This document shows, piece by piece, positions 1-11,569 of a DNA stretch of 64,000 nt. How positions within the stretch are numbered: position 1 is the stretch's first letter; the number at the start of each line of letters is the position of its first letter. Origin of the DNA: Anniella stebbinsi. Lineage: Eukaryota > Chordata > Lepidosauria > Squamata > Anniellidae. Location: assembly GCA_029215795.1 (NCBI GenBank), contig JARDYH010000001.1:117392533-117456532 (forward strand), given 5' to 3'. The position numbers and the translations under genes are program-made. The notes beneath the pieces were generated by a model. The model made no database searches. It was not told where the DNA came from and worked only from the letters and a program-made list of their open reading frames with translations.

Positions 1-88
1 TCCTGTAGTCGACTCTTACAAGGTAATGCATTTTATTATATTGTTGTTCCCCGCCTCGATCCAAACGGAGAGGCGGGTAAGAAATAAC

Positions 89-129
<41 letters not shown>
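1..129 (+). mobile_element. L2/CR1-type LINE 3' end with (ATT)n tail
   Basis: The window opens inside the 3' untranslated end of a non-LTR retrotransposon. Positions 44-88 (gttgttccccgcctcgatcc, then a GAGGCGGGTAAGAAATAA stretch) match the reverse complement of 42907-42955, the 3' end of the LINE body at 42.9-44.1 kb. A pure ATT microsatellite tail (91-129) follows. Such trinucleotide tails are typical of L2/CR1-group LINE 3' termini. The 5' part lies outside the window. Confidence 0.75.
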
Positions 130-131
<2 letters not shown>

Positions 132-199
132 CTATTGTTTAGCAACTAGATTATTGGCATTCACTCAACACTCATTTTCCATCTTATACATTGGCTTTT

Positions 200-378
200 T
201 AATGCTGGATTTCTGTTTGTTTGTTTTCTGATGGCCACTACTTATATTTTAGTATGTTTCAGTTATATCATATATTCATATTTTTATATTATGATTTTAA
301 TCTTGTACACTGCCTGGATATTTTTGCATGAGAGGCGATACGTAAATATTTTTAATAAATAAAATAAAACAAAACAAA
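200..378 (+). mobile_element. LINE 3' UTR fragment with A-rich tail
   Basis: AT-rich sequence ends in gtacactgcctggatatt, then a TAAATA-type stretch and an AATAAATAAAATAAAAC tail with an AATAAA polyadenylation motif. The layout (conserved hairpin-like block, then a simple A-rich tail) matches the other L2-type 3' ends in this window, but the copy is divergent and its 5' boundary is unclear. Confidence 0.45.
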
Positions 379-2316
379 AAGAAAGTCTTGTATGGTTGCA
401 ATGTGCGGATATAGCCTCACAGGGTTCCCCCTCTCCTAGGGTTTTTCTCCACCCAGCATCTTTCAACTTATGAGATCTAATGAATGTACAGACTGAACTA
501 CTTTGGCTGTAGGCCAACTTACCCTGGACTCAACATGATGCTCTTGGCATACTGAGCCATCAAAGCCTGCACTTCTTCAGCCAGAATGAAGCCACTGACT
601 GAGATGTTATTTATACTTTTAGCATCCTGTCAGCCATTTATAGGTACATCCGTATTTTTTTTATATAAAAAAGCTCTTGCATCCATGGGGAAAGTGGGGG
701 GAAATGACAAAAAAAAGGCAAATCTCTCTCTCTCTCTTTTAATGACTCTTCCCATTAACTTCTTAGGGATTTCCCCCTCTTAAATGAAATATTGAAGCAT
801 ATTTTTTAAACTCAGAATTCAAAGTTTCTGTTCAACATGAAATATTTACACATTGGAAATAAATTAGGAAAGAAGCACCATCTCTTAGCAATACTGCACA
901 GATTACTGCTGAGCAAGGGCCATTAATATGCCAGGTGTTCTGCTATAAATTAATACCAAGACTGCAGCTGCTGTATAATCTATACGTTCCAGCCTGGCTG
1001 AGTTTAACAATAAACTATTGGGAAGGTCGCTGGTGGGTCATACAGGCAGGATCTTTGTGACTAGCTACTACTGCTGCTACTGATGACCTTGTTAGTTACT
1101 TTGAACTAAGAGAAGGAGTAGGGGATGTTTGCTCTTGGTTCGTTTGGGAAGAATGCTTGTTTCTTACTTCTGAGCTTAGCCGTGTTTACTCACACGTGAA
1201 CCTATTGCTGCCACAGGAATTTACATACATGCATGTACCACACCATTAATTATTAATAAGACACAAGCACTGCAGTCATTTGAACAGGCAAAAATGTTCA
1301 CCCATTTTGTACTCTGGAATGTAATGTTGAGATCTGCACCAATCTTTCACTACAGCAAAGGGCACATGTAGAAAACAAAGCTAAATAAAACTACCATTTG
1401 ACTATAGGCCTGTGGGCAGGGGCTCCTTATTTTTCATTTTGTTCAGTGCTTTGCAATTTTCATTGTAATCATAAAATAATAAATAAACAAGCATGTCTGG
1501 CAAATTATTGAAGTAATACCCCTTCCTTATTGGTCAGATCAGCAGTTGAGCCTGTTTTTAGTCATCAAGAAAGATTGTTCACTGCACTTTTAAGCACACC
1601 TTGCTATGAAAACATGTGAGCAGTAATGCTGGAATTCCTTCCCATCCTTATAATATAACATTGTATTTCAAGTGTATGAACTGCAGCTGGCCAAGAAAGA
1701 ATTCTCTTAACAAGTCCACAACAATTAGGATGTCCTTGTGGCAATTGTTTTTCTTATTTCCTTCTGTCTTGCTCCTCAAACGTGAACCTTGGTTGACTGT
1801 CCCTTTTGGATATCCCGTGTCAGAGAGATCAACTTGTGTCCTCATCAAAGGTCACATTCACAGACAGTTGGAGCAAGGCTGGTGAACATTCCCTCAAGTG
1901 GAATATTTTAAAAGAAATGTCTGACTTTAGCATGGACTCGTTTGCCTGCAAGTCTAATTTTGTATGTATAATAGAAATGTGAAATTTCTGGAATTATTTG
2001 AAGCCACAAGGAAAGCCAGTGTCCCCCCCCAAAACAAACAAACAACCAGCCCAGAGCATTTGGGCTGGGGGTGGGAAGTAATAGATACAACTACTTATTT
2101 TCTTATCAAACCTAAACTTATTTTACTGCTTTAACAACATAAATTGCATAATGTATAAGTTTGCATATAAAATGTTACAATAATTTGAATATGTATGAAA
2201 TGTACAGAGCAGTCTTATATATGCAGTTTACTCCATGGTTAGAGTGCATAAGATTGCAGCCTTAAAAGGATAAATGCCTTCGTTTTGTAAAGATAACTTT
2301 TCGAATATACCCAATA
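379..2316. other. Unique AT-rich sequence, no gene recognised
   Basis: No ORF with coding character, RNA gene or clear repeat seen. A possible degraded LINE 3' end (GTGCTTTGCAA block followed by ATAATAAATAAAC) sits near 1380-1495. Short homopolymer runs occur at 650-720. Confidence 0.4.
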
Positions 2317-2317
2317 A

Positions 2318-2347
2318 GAGAGGGAGGGGGAGGGGGAGGGGGAGCGA
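2318..2347 (+). repeat. GAGGGG purine repeat, G-quadruplex-capable
   Basis: Four or more runs of three to five G separated by single A bases (GAGGGAGGGGGAGGGGGAGG), followed by a short GAGC/GAGT stretch. The spacing meets the usual G-quadruplex pattern. No promoter or gene is visible nearby. Confidence 0.8.
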
Positions 2348-2836
2348 GTGAGCGAGCAGTGATGCAGTTAGATAATTTTAGACCCTGGACTTAATGGTCT
2401 TATGGCCTCTTTTTTAAATAGCCATGCATATTACTTGAGTTCTGAAGCACAAAACTATAATTTATCTTCTCCTCACTGTAATCATTCCATGGTTTACAAC
2501 TGCTTCTATATTCTTGAGATGTTACAGCAAAAAATAAACACAAGCCAGTTGCCAAATCTGAAGTAATAATAATAATAATATAATAAATCTGAGCATGTGC
2601 AGTTTTGCATTTTAAACTCACTTAAATCATGGCATTATCATGACTACAGAAATACAGAAATAAAATGGAGGTTTCTCCTGCTGCCCTTATGGTAAATACA
2701 TTTGCCTGGGACTAAGCACCATTTTTGTGATGGAAAAGGGTAATGTATTTTTAAAGTAAAAATAATAAAATGAGCATCTGTAGCCATGTGCAGGCCTGGC
2801 CAGCCACCCCTTGACTATAAACATTTTTTTAATAAG
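2348..2836. other. Unique AT-rich sequence
   Basis: Contains a short ATA/TAA microsatellite near 2563-2585. Nothing else recognised. Confidence 0.4.
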
Positions 2837-3415
2837 AAGAATGAAAGGACGCTGCGACGACCAGCAACAATTCCAGTGGGCCCCAGCATTCCCATGCTAG
2901 CCAGGTGGTGCTGTCAGTCAGTCATGGGCTAGTTACATTCCTCTCTCCCTCTTGCTGCCCTGCCTGCCATCTTTCTGTTTATGGGGTGGGGAGACTTGAC
3001 TCCCTCTCCCTGCCAGCCCTCCTTTCTTTTTTACCCAGATGGTGACAGTGGCTCTTCCTCCTAGCCAACTCACTTGTTTAAGAAAACACTGTGCCAGCTG
3101 TCTGGTTGAGATTGCAGCCCCAAGGCCTGCCATTTTAAATGAAAGTTTTGTCTTTCTCAACTTTGAGGAGAAGCAAGTGGAACCAATCAGATCCTGCTTC
3201 TGGGGGAACATAGCCAATGAGGGCACAGCAGCAGCAAAGGGGCTGACTCAGCACTTCCTTTTTCAAGCAAGTGGGCTAGGAGGGGCGCTGCTGCCACCAC
3301 TTGTCCTGTGGTTGTTTGGGGACCCTCCTGAGCTGTGGTGTCTGGACCTGCACCCCGTGATCCAGCCCCGATAGCACCACTGGGAACTGTTACGAAGAGG
3401 CATACTGTCTCTGTT
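2837..3415. other. GC-richer block of unknown origin
   Basis: This block is distinctly richer in G+C than its surroundings and holds two CCAAT-type motifs (ccaatcag near 3183, gccaatgag near 3212). Overlapping ORFs of 111 aa (+) and 97 aa (-) cross it but resemble no protein I know, and both strands being open argues for a compositional effect. It may be the regulatory end of an old retroelement; I cannot classify it. Confidence 0.35.
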
Positions 3416-3426
3416 ACTGGAGGTTA

Positions 3427-3478
3427 CGGGGGCCATATGAAAAGGAGCTCCGGCCTCCTGTCTCTTTTAACAGTTTGC
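3427..3478. repeat. Possible relic arm of the hAT-like nested-palindrome MITE
   Basis: GGGGGCCATATGAAAAGG, then GGCCTCCTGTCTC and TTTAACAGTT, follow the same order as the terminal arm of the copy at 45177 (GGGTGACCATATGGAAAGG, GGCCTCCTGTATC, TTTAACTGTTG). Similarity fades after about 50 bp, so this is either an old fragment or a related family. Confidence 0.4.
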
Positions 3479-3640
3479 AGAAGCAAACTTGGAAACTGCA
3501 GAAGTGGTGCAGCTGCCAAATGTCTACAACACTCAAATATGTACATGAAGCAAAACAGGCATTTGACTTCTACGTGGAGATGTGTGTAATTCTCCACCCC
3601 CATGCCCAAGTATGAAAAATCCACGTGTCTCTGTTTTATA

Positions 3641-3742
3641 TGCAACTCACAATGGAACCCTATGCATATTTACTTAGAAGTATGTCCCACTGTGTTCATT
3701 AGGGCGTAATCCCAGATAATGTACATAGGACTGCAGCCTCTG
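3641..3742. repeat. Short imperfect-palindrome repeat (CCTATGCA family)
   Basis: Begins CCCTATGCATATTTACTTAG and ends in a complementary ACATAGGACTGCAGCC block, with CCCACTGTGTTCATTAGG at the centre. The same roughly 90-100 bp foldback unit recurs at 12655-13013 and 28765-28855. The structure is MITE-like. Confidence 0.6.
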
Positions 3743-4034
3743 ACACAGTTTCAAGCTGGTTGTTCTTGCTCTCTGCTGATCCATTGTGGGTTAGAGGAAG
3801 TAAGCACCTAGAATATCTTGGCATGGTGGGCGGGAGTACTACCCCTATTCTAAATAACTTTTTGGGCTAGATAACCTTTTGGCTCCTTCCTGGGCTGTGT
3901 CTACACCAGCCATTTATTCCAGAATAATATCAAAGTCATCCGTACCGGGCTGCATGTCACACAGCTGATCCCGCTGTGACCTTGGGTCAACCCCTCAGTT
4001 ATTCAGGAATATCACTGACTGGATTTGTCATGGC

Positions 4035-4386
4035 ATTTTTTGGCTCTCTCTCTTGGTACAAGGGAGAGGGCCTTCTCTGTGGTGGACCCCCAATTGTGGA
4101 ATGATCTCCCTGACGAGGCCCATCTGGCGCCAACATTGTTATCTTTTCGGCACCAGGTCAAGACTTTCCTCTTCTCTCAGGCATTTGGCAATATCTGAGG
4201 AGCCTGGGTTTGTTTTTTTGTTTTGTAGCTTTTTGGGCTGTTGCAGTGGTTTTAAATGTATGTGTGTATGTTGTATGTTTTTGCTATTTTAATTTTTGTA
4301 TATTGTTTTTAATTGTTTTAATCCTATGTAAACCGCCCAGACAGCTTCGGCTATGTGGCATTATACAAATGCAATAAATAAATAAA
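4035..4386 (+). mobile_element. L2-type LINE, ORF2 C-terminal remnant and 3' end
   Basis: The 5' part encodes, across frameshifts, the C-terminal tail usual for L2/CR1 ORF2 (GRGPSLWWTPN... shifts frame against a WNDLP-like segment, then HQVKTFLFSQAF). It is followed by a T-rich UTR, the block GTAAACCGCCCAGACAGCTT, and an (AATA)n tail. That block is shared with 7888-7950 and 39437-39505. The copy is a 5'-truncated, dead retrocopy. Confidence 0.75.
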
Positions 4387-4389
4387 TCC

Positions 4390-5146
4390 TGAAGTCTGTG
4401 GCTGGTGTGCCCTCCTTTGCGAAGCTGTTGCTGTTCGGCACGAGCTCCTGGCCCAGCGATCAGCCAACTTGCTGTCAGGGGAGTGCGTGGGCATCGGCAT
4501 GTTTCATGGCTGAGTGTGTTTTTTTAAACAGATCTCTGTGCCGCAACACATTTTTGATACAGTACCTATCCCCCCTTGTGTTGCTGTGTGTCTGCGCTGG
4601 TGCACATCTCTCAGGAGTTTTTTTAAAAAAATAATCCTGTGCTCTGTAGCTGTCTGCCTAGTCCCACCCACTTCTACTGATACACATTCGGAGCTGCCAT
4701 AATGGGGCACATGTTTTGCTGCAACTCCTCTCCTTTACTTGCGGGAGACTTTGGTGGCGTGTGCCCTGTGAGCGCCGATCGCGGAAGCAGTGAACCAGCA
4801 TGATCATCCCTCCTCCCTTGCAAAAGGGCTGTGGATGTGGATTAGCCCCAGCTCTGAGAATTCCAGTATATTCAGTCTTTTATGCTTTAGCCAACTCATG
4901 GAGTAAAGTCAGATTTTAAATAGCAGGTAATTCACAGAGAGGCCTAAGCAATTATTGCTTTTGTAAATGCATTTTTCAGTAAAGGTTTGAACATCTGGCC
5001 TAAAAATGGTGCAATTTAGACAATGACTGGGCACATTATGTCTCTTGTGAAAACCTCATCTTTCATTTCTTGTAGATGCAGAGTCATTATAGTTATACTT
5101 ACATTCTTGTAATGAGTTTAACTTTACATTTTGCAACAAGGGCATT
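4390..5146. other. Unclassified sequence, first half GC-richer
   Basis: Positions 4390-4830 have mixed composition and may be the far side of an element interrupted by the LINE at 4035-4386 (gggctgtgtctacacc at about 3892 resembles the end of a DNA transposon), but I could not match the ends. The remainder is unique AT-rich DNA. Confidence 0.3.
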
Positions 5147-5179
5147 CCCTCCCTCCCTCCCTCCCTCCCTCCCTCCCTC
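5147..5179 (+). repeat. (CCCT)n microsatellite
   Basis: Eight consecutive CCCT units. The bottom strand reads as AGGG repeats. Confidence 0.95.
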
Positions 5180-7055
5180 TGTGTGTAATTTGCTGCATCA
5201 TTCCATGAAATCCCTACTTTTTCTCTAGGTGAAGTAGATGCTTCCTTATCCATTCCTTACCCAAGGTCCTAAAACAATATCAAACAACATTTAAACACAT
5301 CTGCAGTCCCAAGGCAAACATAGATTTTTTAAAACATGGAAAAGAGGTGGATAATACAAATCACGTTTCCCATATATTTCAAGATCCTTTCAATTTAACG
5401 GAATTAGTTAATCATAAATATTTTTGAATGCCGTGTTCGACAACTGAATTCTACAGATAAACAAGGTCTTGAGTTTATTTATTTATTTGTGCAGGGAAGA
5501 ATTCAGAATAATCTGGACACAATGATTCTGCAGGTTCCTACAATAAAGATGCATTTTCAGTTCTAGCTAATTGGATTCAGGCAGAGGCTCTTTGAAAACA
5601 GTGAGGAAAAAACCCTGTCTCCTATCTCAAATGGGAACCTTGTTAAGTAGCCTGGTTTCAAAGTGAACAGAATGCAAGGAGGACCTTATATAGCATCAGA
5701 GTGTATTCACTTGAAGACAGCCAATGGCAGCAGCAGTGATAACATTTGGTCTCAGTGCTGTATTTCTGTAATTAGTGAAGTGCTGGGCATCTTCAAGTGG
5801 GTGCTGTGACCCAGTTTGTCCACTAGAGGACAGTGCCTATCTTTGTAAGAACTGAACCATTTATTTTTAATCCAAAGAAATTGCCCGGTGTATAAGCTCT
5901 AATTAAAAACATCAGCATTCGAATAACCTGCTAGTTGCAATTAGCAAATGGTGAATGTTTTGTGCCTGAGTAAAATGTCATCTCGTATGGACAGCTTAAA
6001 TTACATTTGCACCATTAGTCATACATGTTAGAATATCCTGCAATGACATCCATGTTAGTCTCGTATTGTGAAGATTCATCACTGAAGGGTGTCTGTTTTC
6101 TCCTGGAAGCGAAAAATAATTAGCAGACTATCTCATCAAGCTGGAGTTCAAATAAACCCTCAAAGAGACTTTGTGAGGTTTAGCATGTTGGACAGTCTTA
6201 CCTAGATCTAATAACATACAGAAGGGTATTTTGGATGAGGATAAAAAGCAGAGAAACTTCTTAAAGATACTGGAAAATATAATTTTAAAAAATCATTCGG
6301 TAATGCAGATTGATGCCTCAAAATAAATAGAAGCCTCACAGATGTCATACTAAGACAAGCTGGAAATTAATTTCTAATGACAATACTAGATTGTATAAAT
6401 TAAGAGATACAGTCAAGGCTGCAAGGACTAAACCTTTCCCTCCCATACATGTGGTCACATTCTCTACAATTCTTCTTCCTGATACTGAAGGAAAAATGAA
6501 ATAATGCCTAAAAATTAGCCTACCAAAATAGGGACTGCACTGGAGTAAAGGGTAGAAATACACTGGTAACGGCATTTTTTCTAAACGTGATTGTCAGTTA
6601 ACAATGATGTGGGGGGCACTTAACTGTCTCCCACCTGCCAACTAGCTTCTGTGATCCCTTCCCCCTGCCAGATGAATGTAGTTCTTCTTGCCTTGGAGCT
6701 AACTGAGGCATATATGAGGGGGGAAGCTTTGGGAAGAGGTTGTAAGTGAAATTGATAAGTGGGGGGGAAGGATGAGCACCTCATTTCACCCATCAATACT
6801 CTCCTGCAAATGCTCCCATGCCCACATTAGTGTTATGATCCAAGCAAAGACCTGGGAACCTTGGTTTTCCTCATAACGTGTAGTCTGAGTCAAACTGTCA
6901 GGCATAATGTATTGTAGATATGTGGGGTGATAATATTTTCCTAAATAGTACTAGAGACAGAAACATACATCAAAGGTTTCAAAAGCAGATAATTATTTAT
7001 TTGTTATTTATTAATTTTTTTCAAAATTTATTTTAGAAATAAAATATCCAACAAC
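5180..7055. other. Unique AT-rich sequence; possible conserved noncoding segment near 5880-6045
   Basis: No gene or repeat recognised. Around 5880-6045 the text lacks simple repeats and carries several homeodomain-like motifs (CTAATTAAAA, GCAATTAGCAAAT, TTAAATTACATTTGC). This is compatible with an enhancer-like conserved element, but that is only an impression. Confidence 0.3.
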
Positions 7056-7059
7056 ATCA

Positions 7060-7240
7060 ATCATAATAAAAGAGGATGTGTGTCTGTCAGCACCTAACAC
7101 CAAGATCGTGAGACCTACACATCTAAATCATGCCATGCATACTAAGGGAACCTTAGGAGTATGTATCTTGGGGTTATTTGATCTTTAAAATGTAATAGTT
7201 ATTTTCTTATCAATTTAAACGTGTCTTTGTGTTTGAAGCC
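7060..7240 (+). repeat. Dispersed repeat, AAAAGAGGATGTGT family, copy 1
   Basis: Starts ATCATAATAAAAGAGGATGTG, followed by TGTCTGTC, GGGAACCTTAGGAG and GGGGTTATTTGATCTTTAAA. The same landmarks appear in the same order on the minus strand of 28130-28316. The superfamily is unknown to me. Confidence 0.6.
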
Positions 7241-7283
7241 TGCAGTACTATCTTCAGCCATTAGGTGGCAGACATTCCTAACC

Positions 7284-7403
7284 CCAAACCAGCAATGCTA
7301 ATGAAGCAAACAACTGGAAATAAAACTTAGATTTATTTAACAACTAGAAATGAATCTTAGGTTTGTTTCCAGTTGTGTGCTTCATTAGCATTATTGGTTT
7401 TAG
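7284..7403. repeat. Hairpin with ~50-bp inverted arms
   Basis: The left arm (7284-7333, containing GCTAATGAAGCAAACAACTG) pairs with the right arm (7352-7403, containing CAGTTGTGTGCTTCATTAGC) around a loop of about 18 bases. The few mismatches are mostly transitions. No second copy was recognised in the window. Confidence 0.75.
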
Positions 7404-7849
7404 ACATCCCTAACCAGCACATAGGTGATAGAGTTTGGATCCAGTGGGAGTAATCTGAGGAATAGTTATGGCCGCCCCTTCTGTGTAGCAGCCCCTCCCT
7501 CAGGGGAATGTAGTGGACCGATCCATCCCTTAGGGGGCTGTAAGGGACCATGATTACGGGCGCCAGTGGGCATGGTTTTACTCAGAGCAGGCATAACTTT
7601 GCTTGAAGTCTCCATTGTATCAAATTAGGGATTGTTACAAGCTGGATCTGCTCATTAGTAAATCATAAAAAATAATTTCAGAACAACCAAAAATATCCAT
7701 TACAAAAGATAGAATTGAGCACAACCAGCAAACCATTATTAAAATAATCAGCTCATCAACTATAAGCCTCAGAGGGCCTTGTCATAATCACACCACAATC
7801 GAGAAGGCTATATCCCTGTCATCTAAACACACTTAACATGTTTAAGATT

Positions 7850-7955
7850 TGTATATCGATTTTTAATGTCCAAAGTTTTAATTTTTGTAAACCGTCCAGA
7901 GAGCTTTGGCTATGGGGCGGTGTATAAATATAATAAATAAATAAATAAATAAGAT
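7850..7955 (+). mobile_element. L2-type LINE 3' end
   Basis: The T-rich UTR leads into GTAAACCGTCCAGAGAGC and TTTGGCTATGGGGCGG, then an (AATA)n tail with AATAAA motifs. Nearly the same block occurs at 39437-39505. The copy is strongly 5'-truncated. Confidence 0.8.
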
Positions 7956-9185
7956 TAAACTATGTTTTTTACCGGTGGCCACTGGTGTTCTGGCGTTATA
8001 TTTTTGGGCCCTGCCAGGTTCTATCGTATCCTCCTTGCTGCTTAACATCAACATGAAACAGGTGAATAAAGTCATCCAGGGTCTTGGAGTGTAGCATTAA
8101 CAGTATTTAGTTCAGCATTATTTTTGTTCTGTCATATGTTTTATTTCCTGCTCCCTATTTTAATTGTTGAATTGCTTACTCCTCCAAGTCTGATGAAGGA
8201 TCTGCTATGGTCACTGCAGACTTGTCCAACACCAATCACACTCTGATTCTTTTGTTATGAAAGCTGGGTGTGCCGTTGAAGTGGAAAGAGCAACAGGTGG
8301 CCCCTCCGACAATATCAATGCTGGTAAGAAAACCATCAGTACTGATGTCATGATCATGACCGTCAAGAGAATAAAGGTCTGTACTGATGGGAAACATCTG
8401 TACCAAGGTGGTGAGGGTGGGTGGGTTATGTGAGCAAAAGTAGAGGTGGATGCAGGCAATACATGTAACAGAGCAGTTATCAGTACCAAGGGGGCTGTTA
8501 TTGCTGGCATCTGGGACTAACAGGGATATTGTTGGTGCACTGTTAGTCTAGGGCAAATGCCTGACACTTCTTGTTCCTTAAGTCAGTCTTTTGCTGTGAT
8601 ATTGGTTGCCTGAAGTGCTTTCTCTCAAATGGCCACTCTTAACAGCAGCAAGTTTCAGCAAACATGCGTGGTAAAACTCTGATTGTGTGGGCAAGTATCC
8701 CAAAGACACAATAATAAAAAGAAATGCCTGTCTGTGAGGAACAATTTGCTCCCACCACTGGTGTATTTAAGAAAGAATGCCTTCAAACCCATAAGCTCTA
8801 AGGTCTGATGAAGATGCCTGATGGTGCAATCAGCACACACTCCAACAAAAATGCAAAACGAGGGAGAAGAAATTCTAAGAGAATAAAGGAAGAATACACA
8901 ATCAAACAAAAAGAGAAGGAAAAATTTGAAGAACAGATCTCAGTGAAATCTCATCATGCAAAGAGAAAGAATGCTCCAAAACAATGCTGCCATAGCAGCA
9001 GTCAAAGAACAACTGAGAGGGAAAGGTAGCAGCCATGCCCCTTGAGTGGGTGCAGTGGGCTTCCTGCCAAAAGACTCAGCTCTAGAATGTTCCAAACAAG
9101 TCTCTGCACCGCTACAGTACCCAGATGTGTGATGCTAAGAGACCACAAAGAAGAATTAAGACATTCTAAAACATAAATTCTTTTT
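7956..9185. other. Unclassified sequence, no gene recognised
   Basis: Several ORFs of 65-99 aa on both strands overlap one another and show low-complexity or atypical composition, so I treat them as chance. No repeat ends found. Confidence 0.35.
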
Positions 9186-9189
9186 AAAA

Positions 9190-9670
9190 AACGAAGAAAA
9201 CAATTCAAACAATACAATTAATATCAAGATTCAAAAGGGCAGCAATACGATAATAATGTTATAACAATTATAAAGCATTAAAATTTAATATGTATTAATA
9301 TTGCTTTCTGAATGATAAAGGAGTTGGGGCATCCCTTACTTGTCAGGGAAAGGCATTCCATAGATGGGGTACCAACCACAGAAAAGTTGCTACTAGCCTG
9401 ATTTCTGGGGGAGGCACCTGAAGGTCCTTTGGGCAGGTTACTTTTGGGAAGATGGTCCTTCAGGTACCCTGGTCCTCAGACATTTTAAATTAAAAAAAAA
9501 TAGAAACAGTACCTTGAATGGAACTTGGATACGAACTGGAAGCTAGTGTAGATGTTTTAAGACTGGAATTCTGTCCACATTATACCGAATGAACTGAAGT
9601 TCTAAACTTTTTTCTAGGGCAGCTCCACATATAAGTCATTGCAGTAATCAACCCATTACATTATTGTTAA
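9190..9670 (-). mobile_element. L2-type LINE body, reverse strand, heavily mutated
   Basis: Reading the minus strand gives the diagnostic order of the L2 ORF2 C-terminal region: a GATTACTGCAATGAC block (the TACTGxAATxxx coding text near 9630), the GGAGCTGCCC block and a CCATCTATGGAATGCCTTTCC block near 9355. A similar order occurs in the copies at 19925, 42907 and 51095. Many stops and frameshifts make it a pseudogene. Confidence 0.6.
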
Positions 9671-10065
9671 TTGAACTGAACCATTAGAGTATCATGGAAA
9701 GATCATTCCAGATGCCAAACCTGCTTTCTCGATCCACATTCTTACATCTGCTTACAGTATCAAATTATGTGGTAAGGCTGACAAAAGCAACACAAAATAT
9801 TTCTTTTGTTTCCAACACTTTTCTCCTGGAGCTGACAAGAGGTGAAAATCATATCTGCTGTTTCTCTGCTGCCAATCAGGCCTGACAGTTCTGGCCTACT
9901 AGAGCTACTAAAGTGGAGATGTGAAACTAAAGGAGAGGAACATTCCTTCCTACTTTCCTTCAACTCAAGCAATCTTCTCAGGGTGATCGGACAAAGAGAG
10001 ATGGAGATGGGGTGCATTGGCATACATCTTTCTCCTGTCCCACCCGCAAACCTTGAAAAGACAAT

Positions 10066-10585
10066 GACCCTGTTCAGATGACATGCTAAGCCACAGTGGT
10101 TAAGCATTTTGAGCTTAACATTATGGCTTAGTGTGTCATGTGAACCATTCCTAACCATGTAGCCAGCCCTGGATTAACCTTTAAGCAATATAAACACATG
10201 CTTAGGGCACCAAGGGAAGGGGTGCACCACAGAGTACCGGTACCATAGCTGTAGCCATCTAATTTTAAGGAATATAAAAACATAAGGAAAAGTAGTTTAT
10301 ATTTAATATAGTTGTGTGTTCTGGCATGGGGGATGGCCTTGAAGAAAACCGAGTTTTTAATGTCTTATTTCATTTTCAGCACTTATTGAGTCTTAATGTC
10401 TTGCCAGCTAAGCAATGGAAGGGTCAAGGGGGCACCATTATTGGGCTGTGCTTAGTGCATCAGCTGGCCTTAATCCGGCCCTGCCATGGTGCCTACATAA
10501 GCATGGTTTAAATACACTCACTAACAATTTGCTGCAAAAAGATTAGCGGCCTAACCATGGCTTAACGTGTCATCTGAACAGGCCC
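10066..10585. mobile_element. PIF/Harbinger-like MITE, interrupted
   Basis: The ends are inverted: GACCCTGTTCAGATGACATG on the left and the complement of GGGCCTGTTCAGATGACACG on the right. Immediately inside both are TAAGCCA-type sequences. The family is shared with 13058, 22341, 31467 and 41594. The consensus tip GGCCCTGTTC with a 3-bp duplication is typical of PIF/Harbinger. The flanks here (AAT/ACT) agree at two of three bases. A separate element is nested at 10160-10483. Confidence 0.65.
10160..10483. mobile_element. Nested insertion inside the Harbinger-like MITE
   Basis: The surrounding MITE is split at CCATG. The relative at 31467 reads continuously across that point (TCATGGTGGCTAC). 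CCATG stands on both sides (10155-10159 and 10484-10488), giving an apparent 5-bp duplication. The insert has inverted ends: GCCAGCCCTGGATTAACC on the left, and the complement of GGCAGGGCCGGATTAAGG on the right. Internal landmarks are ACACATGCTTAGGGCACC and GGCACCATTATTGGG. I do not know the family. Confidence 0.6.
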
Positions 10586-10589
10586 ACTA

Positions 10590-11565
10590 TGAGCTGTCAT
10601 AGGACTTGCCAGCAAGGGCAATTCCAAGTTCCCTTCTTCTATAGTATGCTGACTGCAAAATAAAAACACATCAGTGATTTAGATGCACCCTCTTTTGATA
10701 TTAGTGACAGCTTTGTTCAGAAATATAAGGAGACTATTCTCTTTAGTAATCAGATCTCTACTTCTAATGTTATTTACCTTTTTATTGCAGTCAACATGAA
10801 TCAGTATTTTATTGTGTATTTTAAAACAGCAAATTCAGTGTGTTACACTTTTTTTAAAAAAAAAATCACCTACTGACAAAATCCTAAGAATCTAAACTGT
10901 CAGTTTTAGAAAGGAGTTCTTAGTTTTCACAGTTTTAAACTGCCATGTAGCTTAACGGACAAGACACCTTGGTAATCCTCTGCTTCCACTCTGTTATGCT
11001 GATATTCTTGATCCAAATATGTTTATTATGATGACCTCCAGTATCACACTGCTTTTCTAAGCTGCCAAAATACATAGAAAAAAACTGATGCTGGCCAAAA
11101 TGAATAGCATATCATTAATGCTGACCAGGCTTATAGAAAATCCACAGATGTAATTCCATTTTTAATTTTATTTTCTTGGTCTGAGTTGAGTATTTTCCAG
11201 GCAGCATTTTTTCATGGAAAATCTGTAAGCCTCTCAAATTTGCTCAGGATTCTATTAGCAATGCCATTCTTCTAACATTGTTATACCAATTAAAAGCATT
11301 CGCTGTTTTGATATATACCTATTTTGCTGGTGAGCATGCTGAATCATTGGTTTTGTAGTCGTAAGGTTTCAAAAACATGCATACATGTTCCACATATGGG
11401 ATTGAAGGTGGTTGGCATGGAATTGTTAAAGTATCAACAGTATCAAATAACATGGAGCAAAACATGTTAAGATAATTCAGATAAAATTATATATAATGTT
11501 CATTCATGGAAGCACACTAAGTAGGCTTATCAAAAAGAACTTCAGAAGTTTAAAGTCAGCAACAT
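10590..11565. other. Unique AT-rich sequence
   Basis: No gene or repeat recognised. A strong acceptor-like tract (ttacctttttattgcag, ending near 10792) is not followed by an open frame with a donor. Confidence 0.35.
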
Positions 11566-11569
11566 TTTA

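Noticed and set aside
9760..10158. 132-aa minus-strand ORF
   Set aside because: Its 5' part reads through the Harbinger-like MITE end, and no domain is seen.
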